Below are positions 33,203 through 42,941 of a DNA stretch of 64,000 nt, piece after piece (position 1 is the stretch's first letter; every line of letters begins with the position of its first letter). This DNA is from Pseudomonas sputi (GTDB taxonomy: Bacteria > Pseudomonadota > Gammaproteobacteria > Pseudomonadales > Pseudomonadaceae): NCBI RefSeq assembly GCF_021603585.1, contig NZ_BQHI01000004.1, positions 62,001-126,000 of the forward strand. Direction: 5' to 3'. Both the position numbers and the translations under genes were made by a program. The notes under the pieces are model-generated. The model had not been told where the DNA came from. It was given only the letters and a program-made list of their open reading frames with translations, and searched no databases.

Positions 33203-35449
33203 TCAGAGTTTCCAGTCGAGGCTCAGCGTCACGGTACGCGGATCGCCCCAGAACACGCCGTTGTAGAAGCCGACGTTGTCGTAATACTTCTTGTCGAACA
33301 GGTTGTCGACGTTGAGGGACGCGGACAGGTGTTTGTCGAACTCGTAGCGCGACATCAATTTCACCACCGTGTAGGCGTCCTGACTGATTCGCGCACGCTC
33401 GGTGATGATCCGGCCATTGACATTGCGTCCGACCGGGCGATTGGCGTTGCCGTAGACGTCGCTTTGCCAGTTCACCGCGCCGCCCACGGTCAGGGCATTC
33501 CAGTTGCCTGGCAGGCGATAGGCCGTGGACAGGCGGAACAGGTTCAGCGGCTGATTGGTGTTGCTGCGCTGTTTCTCGCCGTTGACCGAGTGGGTGTAGG
33601 TGTAACCGGCGGTCATGTTCCAGCCGTCGAGGATCTCGCCCGAGACCTCGGCTTCGAAACCGTTGACCTTGTTGCCCTTGCCACCGGATTTGTAGAACTC
33701 CTCCAGAGTCACCGGATCCGGCGGAACCGAGTCATCCACTTCGGCCACGTTGTCCTGCTTGCTCCAGAAAATGGCGGTGGCGAGGTTCAGGCGCTCGTCC
33801 AGCAGGCTGCCCTTGAGCCCGAGTTCATAGTTGCTGCCGACGATCGGCTCGATGAACTTGCGATTGGCGTCGCGGTAGGTCTGCGGCTTGAAGATGTCGG
33901 TGTAGCTGACGTAAACGGTGTATTCGGGCGTCAGGTCGTTCAGCAGGCCGGCGTAGGGCGTCCACATGTCGTTGTGCTGCTGGCGGCTGGCATCGACGCT
34001 TTCCAGTTGCAGGTTGTCGTCGAAGGTGTTGGCGGTCTTCGATGCCTTCCAGCTGCCATATCGGGTACCGAGCACGGCGTGCAAGTCGTCCGTCAGGCTC
34101 AGGCGGGTGGCCAGGTAACCTGCTTTTTGCTCCGTGCTGTCCTTGGCGCTGGTGAGCCCGGTCACCGTGTCCGGGAATTTGGCGATGTCGCCCATGTACT
34201 TCCAGTCGCGGATGGTGCTGTAGTCGCGTGCAACGGCTCCGTCTACGGTATAGGGCGAGCTGGAGCTGCGTTCGGCTTCGCCATAACCGACCATCAACTG
34301 GTGTTCGCGACCCAGTAGCGAGTAAGGGCCGGACAGGTTGAAGTCGTACGCCTTCATGCGCTGCGGGCCGATCATGTGCGAGGTGTAGGCCGTCATGCCG
34401 CTGCGATCGGGCTCGGGGAAACCGGCGCCGGCGTAGTAGACCTTGCCGTCGGTGTCGCTTTTGCGGTGGGTGTAGGCGGCTTTCAGGTGCCAGTCGCCCG
34501 CCAGGGTCTGATCGAGGGTGGCGAACGCAGTCTTGTCGCGCAGCGGCCAGGAACTCCAGGACGTCGCCATGTTGGTCGAGCGCCCCAGGCTGGCCTTGCT
34601 GCCATCGGCATTCCAGTAGGGCAAAGTGCCCCACGAGGAGCCTTGCACCTGTTTGTCCTGATAGTCGTAGCCGACCGCCAGCACGGTAGAGTCGGTCAGG
34701 TCTGCTTCGAGGATGCCGTAGCCGACTTCCCGTTGCAGGGCGTATTTGTCGCGAAACGATCCCTGGTCGCGATAGGCCAGCACGCTGCGCCCGCGCAGGC
34801 GCCCGTCGAAGGCCAGCGGGCCGCCGACATCGACGTAACTGTAGTAATCGTCATAGCTGCCGCCGCTCGCACCGGCCTGAGCCTGCCATTGTGCGGTCGG
34901 GCGTTTGCGCACCATGTTGATGGTCGCCGACGGATCGCCTGCGCCCGTGGTCAGGCCGGTGGCGCCGCGCACGACTTCGATGCGGTCGTAGATGATGGTG
35001 TCCGAATCGGACTTCATGTACTGGAAGGTGTTGAGCATCCCGTCGATCTGGAAATTGTTGATCGAGTAGCCGCGGGACGAATAACTGACCCGATCCGAAT
35101 CGTTGTGCTGCACCACGATGCCGGTGGTCTGGCTCATGGCCTCGGACAATGTACCGAGCTTGAAGTCATCCATCTGTTGACGGGTGACCACGGACACCGA
35201 TTGCGGGGTTTCCTTGATCGACAGGTTCAACCGCGTAGCCGTGCTCATGGCGCCGGTGGTGTAGGCGTGGGTGTTTTCAGTGGTGTTGCCCAGGCCTTGG
35301 GCCGTGACACTTGTGGAGGCCAGCTCCAGGGCCGGCGCAGTGGCGGGCGATTGATGTTCTGTGTCGGTTTCAGCCAGCAGGTCCGGGCTCAATGCAACAC
35401 TGCACAGGCCAAGGGTGAGGGTCATGGAACGGGTGATGGGCGCGAACAT
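33203..35449 (-). CDS. TonB-dependent ferric-siderophore receptor
   Basis: A 748-residue outer-membrane receptor. After a signal peptide of about 26 residues (ends LLAETD) only some 50 residues precede the plug domain (RLNLSIKETPQSVSVVTRQQMDDF, YSSRGYSINNFQIDG, YDRIEVVRGATGLTTGAGDPSATINMVRKRP). The 22-strand barrel follows, ending NLFDKKYYDNVGFYNGVFWGDPRTVTLSLDWKL with a terminal hydrophobic residue. The plug text is that of the FpvA/FhuE group of hydroxamate or pyoverdine receptors. There is no N-terminal STN signalling domain, so it should not signal to an anti-sigma factor. AAGGAG precedes the ATG and a candidate Fur box lies upstream. The ligand is unknown. Confidence 0.9.
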   Translation of the reverse strand: MFAPITRSMTLTLGLCSVALSPDLLAETDTEHQSPATAPALELASTSVTAQGLGNTTENTHAYTTGAMSTATRLNLSIKETPQSVSVVTRQQMDDFKLGTLSEAMSQTTGIVVQHNDSDRVSYSSRGYSINNFQIDGMLNTFQYMKSDSDTIIYDRIEVVRGATGLTTGAGDPSATINMVRKRPTAQWQAQAGASGGSYDDYYSYVDVGGPLAFDGRLRGRSVLAYRDQGSFRDKYALQREVGYGILEADLTDSTVLAVGYDYQDKQVQGSSWGTLPYWNADGSKASLGRSTNMATSWSSWPLRDKTAFATLDQTLAGDWHLKAAYTHRKSDTDGKVYYAGAGFPEPDRSGMTAYTSHMIGPQRMKAYDFNLSGPYSLLGREHQLMVGYGEAERSSSSPYTVDGAVARDYSTIRDWKYMGDIAKFPDTVTGLTSAKDSTEQKAGYLATRLSLTDDLHAVLGTRYGSWKASKTANTFDDNLQLESVDASRQQHNDMWTPYAGLLNDLTPEYTVYVSYTDIFKPQTYRDANRKFIEPIVGSNYELGLKGSLLDERLNLATAIFWSKQDNVAEVDDSVPPDPVTLEEFYKSGGKGNKVNGFEAEVSGEILDGWNMTAGYTYTHSVNGEKQRSNTNQPLNLFRLSTAYRLPGNWNALTVGGAVNWQSDVYGNANRPVGRNVNGRIITERARISQDAYTVVKLMSRYEFDKHLSASLNVDNLFDKKYYDNVGFYNGVFWGDPRTVTLSLDWKL

Positions 35450-35529
35450 CGCAGCCGGCTCCTTGTCTTTGAGGGAAAAAATTCCGTTTGCTCAAAGACG
35501 AAGGCGAGCAGGGCGATTTAGTGTCAAAC

Positions 35530-35548
35530 GAGAAATATTGTTATTTGC
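35530..35548 (-). promoter_or_regulatory. candidate Fur box of the siderophore receptor gene
   Basis: On the minus strand GCAAATAACAATATTTCTC matches the 19-base Fur consensus at 12 positions by my count. It lies about 80 bases before the receptor's start, where iron-dependent repression is expected. Confidence 0.5.
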
Positions 35549-35570
35549 AGATGTTTCATCAGTATGAAGA

Positions 35571-35590
35571 AAGGGCCGTTTCCGGCCCTT
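35571..35590 (-). terminator. terminator of the phosphoethanolamine transferase gene
   Basis: Stem AAGGGCCG / CGGCCCTT with a 4-base loop and A/T-rich flanks, 6 bases past the minus-strand stop at 35597. The T run is short and interrupted. Confidence 0.7.
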
Positions 35591-35596
35591 TTCTGA

Positions 35597-37345
35597 TTAT
35601 TTCTGTACCACCTCTGTGACGCTGGCGGCGGGTTTTTTTGGCTTCATCAGGCTGAAGTCGATCAAGGCCCGCTGTTCGCGTTCGTAAGGGTTGCCGATCA
35701 GCAGCGGACGCGGCTTGAAGCTGGCGCTGACCAGGCTCTTGCTGCGATCCAGCTCATCGAAACTCAAACCGGCCAGGTCCGCCCAGGTGTGAATCAGGTG
35801 CGAGCTGCTGTAAGGGCGGCTCAGATCCCCGGCGAAGCTCCAGTCGTGGTTTTCACGCCACTTCGGCGACACCCAGGCCATGAACGGAATGGTGTACATC
35901 GGCGCCGTCGGCTTGTTTTCGTTGCGCCCCAGAGTGCCGTGGCCCACCGAGTCGAACACGTCTTCGCCGTGGTCGGAGAGGTACAGCAAAAAGCCGTTCG
36001 GATCGGATTTGGCGTAGTCCTTGATCAGGCTCGAGACCACGAAATCGTTGTACAACACCGCGTTGTCGTAGCTGTTGTAGGTCGGCACCTGATCGTCACG
36101 CACGCCGGCCGGAACACCGTTGCGGTCCTGGAACTTGTCGAAGCTCGGCGGATAGCGGTACTGGTAGCTCATGTGCGTACCGAGCAGGTGCACGACGATC
36201 AGCTTGCGCGGGGCCGCATCGGCCAGGGCCTTGTTGAACGGCTCGATCACGTCGCCGTCGTACTGCGCGGCGTTCTGGTTGCGGTTGTTGTTCAGGTACA
36301 CCTGCTCGTCGGCCTGTTCGGAGAAGGTCGTGAGCATGGTGTTGCGCTTGGTCATGGTTTGCTGGTTGGTGATCCAGAAGGTCTTGTAGCCGGCCTGTTT
36401 CATCATGCTGACCAGCGACGGGGTGGACAGGTACAGGTCCGGGTTTTCTTCGTCGGCAAAGGTCAGCACCTGTTGCAGCGCTTCGATGGTGTACGGGCGC
36501 GGGGTGATGACGTTGTCGAAAATCGACAGCTGATCCTTGAGTTTGTCCAGTTCCGGCGTGGTTTTACGCGGGTAACCGTAAAGGCTCATGCGCTGGCGGT
36601 TGGTGGATTCGCCGATCACCAGCACCAGGGTCGCCGGCTGATTGGCGCCCGAGTCCTTGAGGTTTTTCAGCGGCGGGATCTTGCTCGCGCTGTGCAGCAT
36701 GCCCTGCATGTCAGCCAGGGTTTCCTGATAGCGGTGATAAGCCACGGCCATCTGCCACGGCACGGCCGGCTCGATGCGGGTTTCGAATTTCTCGAAGCCC
36801 TGGGCGAAGCTGCCGGTGCGCATTGTCTGTTTGACCAGCGGATAACCGATCACGGCCACCAGGATTGCCATGGCGGCGACGAGTGCCCGACCACGGGGCA
36901 GGTGCACCGGACGCAGGCGGGTCCACAGAAAATACGCGAACGCGGTGTGCGCGAGGAACGCCGGAACCATCCACCAGGCAAAGTACTGGGTCATGTACTC
37001 GCCGGCTTCGGACACGTTCGACTCGAACATGATGAAGATCACGCTCTGGGAGAATTCCTGCTGGTAGATGAAGAAGTAACCCAGACTGGCCATCGAGCAG
37101 GCCCACAACACCACGCCGATCAGTGCGGCGAGCAGACGGGTGCGATTGGGGAACAACAACATCGGTGCGAGCCACACGGCGCTCATCACGAAGGCCTGGC
37201 GGAACCCGGTGAACCCTGAGGTGCCGGTCAACTGGATCAGCAGTTGGGTGATACCGGAGAAGTACCAGAAGAACACGAACAGCCAGATAAACCCGGCCCA
37301 GTCGAAACCTGTCGCAGTCGTATTGCTGCGTTTGAACACCGCCAT
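35597..37345 (-). CDS. CptA-like phosphoethanolamine transferase
   Basis: A 582-residue inner-membrane enzyme: five N-terminal membrane helices (to about residue 180), then a periplasmic sulfatase-like catalytic domain. The nucleophile block is VIGESTNRQRMSLYGY (the conserved Thr follows ES), and the metal-binding site includes LYLSDHGEDVFDSVGHG. The family (EptA/EptB/EptC-CptA) moves phosphoethanolamine from phosphatidylethanolamine to lipid A or core sugars, altering charge and polymyxin sensitivity. It is monocistronic between a terminator and a 212-base leader. Target site not decided. Confidence 0.85.
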   Translation of the reverse strand: MAVFKRSNTTATGFDWAGFIWLFVFFWYFSGITQLLIQLTGTSGFTGFRQAFVMSAVWLAPMLLFPNRTRLLAALIGVVLWACSMASLGYFFIYQQEFSQSVIFIMFESNVSEAGEYMTQYFAWWMVPAFLAHTAFAYFLWTRLRPVHLPRGRALVAAMAILVAVIGYPLVKQTMRTGSFAQGFEKFETRIEPAVPWQMAVAYHRYQETLADMQGMLHSASKIPPLKNLKDSGANQPATLVLVIGESTNRQRMSLYGYPRKTTPELDKLKDQLSIFDNVITPRPYTIEALQQVLTFADEENPDLYLSTPSLVSMMKQAGYKTFWITNQQTMTKRNTMLTTFSEQADEQVYLNNNRNQNAAQYDGDVIEPFNKALADAAPRKLIVVHLLGTHMSYQYRYPPSFDKFQDRNGVPAGVRDDQVPTYNSYDNAVLYNDFVVSSLIKDYAKSDPNGFLLYLSDHGEDVFDSVGHGTLGRNENKPTAPMYTIPFMAWVSPKWRENHDWSFAGDLSRPYSSSHLIHTWADLAGLSFDELDRSKSLVSASFKPRPLLIGNPYEREQRALIDFSLMKPKKPAASVTEVVQK

Positions 37346-37557
37346 TCAGCACTCCAGCTCAGTCGTCACATCCACCGCCGGGCGCCTCATGCAACCGGCG
37401 CATGAACCCGACGAACGGCGGCCATGCGCAGACACGCACGGCCAGAATGCGCCGGAGTATCAACACACCAGTGTGAAAACTTTGTTAGTTGCCGAACAGG
37501 GCGGGAGGTGCAGCCTGTCGGGAACGGCGATGGCCGCTCCCGAAGCGGGCGGGGAGA

Positions 37558-37740
37558 TCAGGCGTGGGGCGAACGCTGCACGCGCGGCAAGGGCTGTGAC
37601 TCGGCGCCCTGGGTCAGCAGGCGCAATTGTGCGAGTTCCTGCTTGAGCTGATCGCGTTCGTCTTTCAACTGACGCAGTTCGTCACGACGGATGGTGACGT
37701 ACAGGGTTTGTGGCGGCATTGCTGTATGTACTGTGCCCAT
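37558..37740 (-). CDS. small coiled-coil protein
   Basis: A 60-residue product with one strongly predicted coiled coil at about residues 18-43 (RRDELRQLKDERDQLKQEL), preceded by a beta-like TLYVTIRR. A good GAGGTGAG lies directly before the ATG. There is no signal peptide. I recognise no family; it could be a small adaptor or regulatory peptide. Confidence 0.55.
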   Translation of the reverse strand: MGTVHTAMPPQTLYVTIRRDELRQLKDERDQLKQELAQLRLLTQGAESQPLPRVQRSPHA

Positions 37741-38012
37741 TGCTCACCTCGCAAATGGCGTGTCTCAACTGCAGATCAGCTCCGTTTTCGAGCCTTGATC
37801 TGCTATCGGCGCCGATTTTGATTTCTTTTGCTCGCGAATGGAACTTTTTTATTTTTCATGGTCGTTGTGTCTTCGGCACGTTTCCAGACGTTATCAGTCT
37901 GGATCGGGCACAATGCACGGAAACTTCAACCCGACGCTCTGGACTAACCTCCATTAGTCGCGTTGGGCTATACCTTTGACACACTTTTATTTGTAGTAAG
38001 GAGCATCAGCAC

Positions 38013-38993
38013 ATGCAACTCGGGATTATTGGACTGGGCCGCATGGGCGGCAATATTGCGCGACGTCTGATGCTCAACGGTCACACCACCGTTGTTTACG
38101 ACCGCAATACCGCCTTTGTCGACACCCTGGCCGCCGAGGGCTCTACCGGCGTCGCCGACCTGCCTGCACTGGTCGCAGGCCTGGCCAAGCCGCGTGCGGT
38201 ATGGGTCATGCTGCCGGCCGGCGCACCGACTGAAGACACCATCGAAGCCCTGAGCCATCTGCTCGAGGCGGGCGACACCATCATCGATGGCGGCAACACC
38301 AACTATAAAGATGACATCCGCCGGGCCAAAACCCTGGCCGAGAAGGGCCTGCACTACATCGACGTCGGCACTTCCGGCGGCGTCTGGGGCCTGGAGCGCG
38401 GCTACTGCATGATGATCGGCGGCGATGCCGAGACCGTTAAGCGTCTGGACCCGCTGTTCGCCGCGCTGGCGCCGGGCATGGGCGACATCCCGCGCACCAA
38501 GGACCGCAAGTCCGATGATCACCGTGCCGAGCACGGCTACATCCACGCCGGTCCCGCCGGTGCCGGTCACTTCGTCAAGATGATTCACAACGGGATCGAG
38601 TACGGCATGATGGCCGCCTTCGCCGAAGGCTTCGACATTCTCAAGACCAAGTCCAGCGAGCGCCTGCCGGAAGATCAGCGTTTCGACCTGAACGTAGCCG
38701 ACATCGCCGAAGTCTGGCGTCGTGGCAGCGTGGTGTCGTCCTGGCTGCTGGACCTGACCGCCGATGCGCTGGCCAGCGACCCGAAACTCGACGGCTTCTC
38801 GGGCTCCGTGGCGGACAGCGGCGAAGGCCAGTGGACCATTGAAGCGGCCATGGAACAAGCGGTGCCGGTACCGGTGTTGTCCAACTCGCTGTTCTCGCGC
38901 TACCGCTCCCGCGGCCAGGGTACGTTCGGCGACAAGATTCTTTCGGCCCAGCGCTTCGGCTTCGGCGGCCATGTGGAGACTGCGAAGAAATGA
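38013..38993 (+). CDS. gnd: 6-phosphogluconate dehydrogenase (decarboxylating), short form
   Basis: A 326-residue enzyme of the shorter 6-phosphogluconate dehydrogenase class (E. coli Gnd is 468). Rossmann motif GLGRMGGN, then [19 protein letters not shown] and the catalytic lysine block [18 protein letters not shown]. It oxidises and decarboxylates 6-phosphogluconate to ribulose 5-phosphate; short forms often prefer NAD+. AAGGAG lies 9 bases before the ATG. The stop overlaps the zwf start by 4 bases (ATGA), so the first two enzymes that act on glucose 6-phosphate and 6-phosphogluconate are coupled. Confidence 0.93.
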   Translation: MQLGIIGLGRMGGNIARRLMLNGHTTVVYDRNTAFVDTLAAEGSTGVADLPALVAGLAKPRAVWVMLPAGAPTEDTIEALSHLLEAGDTIIDGGNTNYKDDIRRAKTLAEKGLHYIDVGTSGGVWGLERGYCMMIGGDAETVKRLDPLFAALAPGMGDIPRTKDRKSDDHRAEHGYIHAGPAGAGHFVKMIHNGIEYGMMAAFAEGFDILKTKSSERLPEDQRFDLNVADIAEVWRRGSVVSSWLLDLTADALASDPKLDGFSGSVADSGEGQWTIEAAMEQAVPVPVLSNSLFSRYRSRGQGTFGDKILSAQRFGFGGHVETAKK

Positions 38994-40513
38994 CCCATAC
39001 GATCCGCAGGAAATCCAAGGCAGAACCCGCACCACCGACCACGCTGTTTCTGTTCGGCGCCCACGGTGATCTGGTCAAGCGCCTGCTCATGCCGGCGCTG
39101 TACAACCTGAGTCGCGACGGCCTGCTGGATGATGGCTTGCGGATCGTTGGCGTTGACCACAACGCCATTACCGATGAAGCCTTCGCGCAGAAGCTCGAAG
39201 ACTTCATCCGCACCGAAGTGGCAGCCAAGGTCGGCAAGGGCGATCAGATGCTTGATCCGGCCTTGTGGGCCAAGCTCGCCAAAGGCATCAGCTACGTCCA
39301 GGGCGATTTCCTGGACGAAAGCACTTATTCAGCCCTGGCGGCGAAAATCGCCGACAGCGGCACTGGCAATGCGGTGTTCTACCTGGCCACCGCGCCACGT
39401 TTCTTCAGCGAAGTGGTACGTCGTCTCGGCAGCGCCGGGTTGCTCGAAGAAACCCCGCAAGCCTTCAGAAGGGTGGTGATCGAAAAACCGTTCGGCTCCG
39501 ACCTGCAAACCGCCGAGGCGTTGAACGCCTGCCTGCTCAAGGTCATGTCGGAAAAGCAGATCTACCGGATCGATCACTATCTGGGCAAGGAAACCGTGCA
39601 GAACATTCTGGTCAGCCGGTTCTCCAACAGCCTGTTCGAAGCCTTCTGGAACAACCACTACATCGACCATGTGCAGATCACCGCTGCCGAAACCGTCGGC
39701 GTTGAAACCCGTGGCAGTTTCTACGAACACACGGGCGCCCTGCGGGACATGGTGCCCAACCACCTGTTTCAGTTGCTGGCCATGGTGGCGATGGAGCCGC
39801 CGGCCGCGTTCGGCGCCGATGCGGTGCGGGGCGAGAAGGCCAAGGTAGTCGGCGCGATCCGCCCCTGGACCACCGAGGAAGCGCGAGAAAACTCGGTTCG
39901 CGGCCAATACGGCGCCGGCGAAGTCGCTGGCAAACCGGTCGCCGGTTATCGCGATGAAAACAACGTCTCCCCCGAAAGCACCACGGAAACCTACGTGGCG
40001 CTGAAAGTGATGATCGACAACTGGCGCTGGGTCGGCGTGCCGTTCTACCTGCGCACTGGCAAGCGCATGAGTGTACGCGACACCGAAATCGTCATCTGCT
40101 TCAAACCGGCGCCGTATGCGCAGTTCCGGGATACCGAGGTCGACGAATTGCAGCCGACCTACCTGCGTATCCAGATCCAGCCCAACGAAGGCATGTGGTT
40201 CGACCTGCTGGCCAAACGGCCGGGGCCGGCGCTGAACATGGCCAACATCGAGCTGGGCTTCGCCTACAAGGACTTCTTCGAAATGCAGCCGTCCACCGGC
40301 TACGAAACCCTGATCTACGACTGCCTGACCGGTGATCAGACGCTGTTCCAGCGCGCTGACAACATCGAGAACGGCTGGCGTGCGGTGCAACCGTTCCTCG
40401 ACGCCTGGCAACAGGATGCGAGTGTGCAGAGTTATGCCGCCGGCGAAGACGGGCCGAAAGCTGCCGATGACCTGCTGACTCGCGATGGTCGCGTCTGGCA
40501 TGGTCTCGGATGA
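38990..40513 (+). CDS. zwf: glucose-6-phosphate 1-dehydrogenase
   Basis: A 507-residue enzyme with nucleotide-binding [30 protein letters not shown], the catalytic [15 protein letters not shown] and C-terminal YEVLI-type text ([17 protein letters not shown]). It oxidises glucose 6-phosphate to 6-phosphogluconolactone. The gnd-zwf-HAD arrangement differs from the zwf-pgl-eda operon typical of Pseudomonas and suggests this is one of several zwf paralogues. It overlaps both neighbours by 4 bases. Confidence 0.93.
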   Translation: MTHTIRRKSKAEPAPPTTLFLFGAHGDLVKRLLMPALYNLSRDGLLDDGLRIVGVDHNAITDEAFAQKLEDFIRTEVAAKVGKGDQMLDPALWAKLAKGISYVQGDFLDESTYSALAAKIADSGTGNAVFYLATAPRFFSEVVRRLGSAGLLEETPQAFRRVVIEKPFGSDLQTAEALNACLLKVMSEKQIYRIDHYLGKETVQNILVSRFSNSLFEAFWNNHYIDHVQITAAETVGVETRGSFYEHTGALRDMVPNHLFQLLAMVAMEPPAAFGADAVRGEKAKVVGAIRPWTTEEARENSVRGQYGAGEVAGKPVAGYRDENNVSPESTTETYVALKVMIDNWRWVGVPFYLRTGKRMSVRDTEIVICFKPAPYAQFRDTEVDELQPTYLRIQIQPNEGMWFDLLAKRPGPALNMANIELGFAYKDFFEMQPSTGYETLIYDCLTGDQTLFQRADNIENGWRAVQPFLDAWQQDASVQSYAAGEDGPKAADDLLTRDGRVWHGLG

Positions 40514-41319
40514 GCGAGCCGATCCGTTTTCTGTTGAGCGACATGGACGGCACGCTGTTGCTGCCCGATCACAGCTTGAGTCAGCGCGTCATCGACGCGG
40601 TTCGTTCGCTGCGTGAAGCGGGCGTGCTGTTCAGCCTTGCCACGGGGCGTCCGCCCAAAGCCATGCTGCAACAGATCGAAGCCCTGGGCGTCGATCTGCC
40701 GACGGCGGCGTTCAACGGCGGCACCATCGTCAATCCGGACGGCAGCATTCTGGTTGCTCATTACCTGCCGGCCACGGCAGCACTGACTGCACTGGCGCTG
40801 TTCGCCGATCAGCCGGACGTCGAGATCTGGGTGTTCAGCGGCGGCGACTGGCTGCTCAAGGATCCGCACGGGCCGATGGTGCCGCGCGAGCAGCACGGGC
40901 TCGGCTATCCGCCGGTGGTGGTGGAGAGCTTCGAGCCGTATCTGGAGCGTATCGACAAGATCGTGGCGACCAGCCACAACACCGACCTGCTGATCGAACT
41001 GGAGGCACAGTTGTTGCCGAAGGTCGAAGGGCGGGCACAGGTGTCGCGCTCGCAACCGGTGTACCTCGACGTGACGGCGCTCGAGGCCAACAAGGGCTCG
41101 GCGCTGGTCACGCTGGCTGAACACCTGGGCGTGCCGCTGGCGCAGACGGCGGCGATCGGCGATGGTGGCAATGATCCGGCGATGTTCCATGTTGCCGGTC
41201 TGTCGATCGTCATGGGCCAGGCAGAGGACGCGGTGAAGCGTCAGGCCGATGTGGTCACCGGGCCGAACACTGAGGACGGGGTGGCGCAGGCCATCGAGAA
41301 ATACATTTTGCCGCGCTGA
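40510..41319 (+). CDS. Cof-type HAD hydrolase
   Basis: A 269-residue HAD phosphatase of the Cof/YidA class. Motif I is LLSDMDGTLL (nucleophile DMDGT), motif II is ATGRPP, and the C-terminal motif is IGDGGNDPAMF. Such enzymes dephosphorylate sugar phosphates or flavin cofactors. The 4-base overlap with zwf implies a substrate connected with sugar-phosphate metabolism (inference). Confidence 0.88.
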   Translation: MSEPIRFLLSDMDGTLLLPDHSLSQRVIDAVRSLREAGVLFSLATGRPPKAMLQQIEALGVDLPTAAFNGGTIVNPDGSILVAHYLPATAALTALALFADQPDVEIWVFSGGDWLLKDPHGPMVPREQHGLGYPPVVVESFEPYLERIDKIVATSHNTDLLIELEAQLLPKVEGRAQVSRSQPVYLDVTALEANKGSALVTLAEHLGVPLAQTAAIGDGGNDPAMFHVAGLSIVMGQAEDAVKRQADVVTGPNTEDGVAQAIEKYILPR

Positions 41320-41328
41320 TTCATGCAT

Positions 41329-41356
41329 AAAAAAACGGGAGCCCCAGGGCTCCCGT
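41329..41356 (-). terminator. terminator of nhaB
   Basis: Perfect 10-bp stem ACGGGAGCCC / GGGCTCCCGT with a 2-base loop, followed on the minus strand by seven T residues. It sits between the convergent HAD and nhaB genes. Confidence 0.85.
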
Positions 41357-41364
41357 CGTTGTTT

Positions 41365-42867
41365 CTACAGCCAGTAACTCACGGCGTACCAGCCGAGCAA
41401 TCCCATCACCACGGTGTAAGGCAACGCCATCCACACCATCCGCCCGTACGACAACCGCACCAGCGGCGCAATCGCCGACGTCAGCAGAAACAGAAACGCC
41501 GCCTGGCCATTGGGTGTTGCCACACTCGGCAGGTTGGTGCCGGTGTTGATTGCAATCGCCAGCGTCTCGAAATGCTCGCGGCTCATGTTGCCGGACAGGA
41601 ACGCCTGTTTCACTTCGGTGATGTAAATCGTGGCGACGAACACGTTGTCACTGATCGCCGACAGCAGGCCGTTGGCGATGAACAGCATCCCCGGCTGCTG
41701 ATCGGCCGACAGTGCCAGCACCCACTGAATCAGTGGCGCAAACAGTTGCCGGTCGTGAATTATCGCCACCACGGCGAAGAACACCACCAGCAGCGCGGTG
41801 AATGGCATGGCTTCCTTGAATGCGTTGCCCAACCGGTGTTCGTCGGTGATCCCGGTGAAGGCGGTGATCAACACGATCACCATCAGGCCGATCAGGCCGA
41901 CTTCCGCGATGTGGAAGGCCAGCCCGGCAACAAGGATCAGCGCAGCGCAACCTTGCACCAGCAGGGCGGCGCGTTGGCGCTGCGTGCGCTCGGCGTTGTC
42001 TTCGGCGGCGTAGTTGGCCAGCACGGCACGTACGTTATCCGGCAGCCGTGTGCCGTAGCCGAACCAGCGCAGTTTCTCCAGCAACAGGCAGGTCACCAGT
42101 CCCGCGACCAGGACCGGCAGGGAAACCGGTGCGACCTTCAGGAAGAACTCGGCAAAGTGCCAACCCATTTCGTGGCCGATCAACAGGTTCTGCGGTTCGC
42201 CAACCAGCGTACAGACCCCGCCCAACGCGGTGCCGACGGCGCCATGCATCAACAGACTGCGCAGGAAGGCGCGAAACTGTTCGAGGTCCTCGTGATGCAG
42301 CTGGGGCAGATGCCGGTCATCGCTGAATTCGCTGTCCTGGCGCGGATCGTTGCCGGAAGCCACTCGGTGGTAAACCGAATAAAAGCCGACGGCGGCGCTG
42401 ATGATCACAGCGGTGACGGTCAGCGCGTCGAGAAACGCCGAGAGAAACGCCGATAAAAAACAGAACATCAGGGCCAGCAATCCCTTTGATCGCACGCCCA
42501 GCAACAGGCGCGAGAACAGGAACAACAGCAGGTCTTTCATGAAATAGATGCCGGCGACCATGAACATCAGCAGCAGAATCACCGGGAAGTTGTGCTGCAG
42601 CTCTTCATACAGTGCCTGAGGCGTGGTCATTTTCAGCAGCAGTGCTTCGATCAGCAGCAAGCCACCGGGCATCAGCGGGTAGCACTTGAGCGCCATGGCC
42701 AGGGTGAAAATGAACTCGATCACCAGCAACCAGCCAGCGGCGACCGGGCCGACAGTCCACAGCACCAGCGCATTGAGCATCAGAAACCCGACGATGCACG
42801 CCTTGTACCAGCGGGGCGAATACCCGAGAAAGTTGTGCGCGAACGCTTGGGCCATCGAACCGGACAT
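41365..42867 (-). CDS. nhaB: Na+/H+ antiporter NhaB
   Basis: A 500-residue integral membrane antiporter of the NhaB family, with [17 protein letters not shown] near the N terminus, the [15 protein letters not shown] block, [29 protein letters not shown] and the terminal [30 protein letters not shown]. It expels Na+ in exchange for protons at the inner membrane. The length matches the family (about 500-530). It is monocistronic, with AGGAG 5 bases before the ATG. Confidence 0.93.
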   Translation of the reverse strand: MSGSMAQAFAHNFLGYSPRWYKACIVGFLMLNALVLWTVGPVAAGWLLVIEFIFTLAMALKCYPLMPGGLLLIEALLLKMTTPQALYEELQHNFPVILLLMFMVAGIYFMKDLLLFLFSRLLLGVRSKGLLALMFCFLSAFLSAFLDALTVTAVIISAAVGFYSVYHRVASGNDPRQDSEFSDDRHLPQLHHEDLEQFRAFLRSLLMHGAVGTALGGVCTLVGEPQNLLIGHEMGWHFAEFFLKVAPVSLPVLVAGLVTCLLLEKLRWFGYGTRLPDNVRAVLANYAAEDNAERTQRQRAALLVQGCAALILVAGLAFHIAEVGLIGLMVIVLITAFTGITDEHRLGNAFKEAMPFTALLVVFFAVVAIIHDRQLFAPLIQWVLALSADQQPGMLFIANGLLSAISDNVFVATIYITEVKQAFLSGNMSREHFETLAIAINTGTNLPSVATPNGQAAFLFLLTSAIAPLVRLSYGRMVWMALPYTVVMGLLGWYAVSYWL

Positions 42868-42941
42868 CGGTTGCTCCTTATATTAAGAAGCGCGCAAATT
42901 GCCGTAAGCGATGGGCAAGATCAAGTGCAGTTGGATTCGCA

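Noticed and set aside
33203-35449. The siderophore receptor as FpvA
   Set aside because: It lacks the N-terminal signalling (STN) domain that FpvA needs to contact FpvR.
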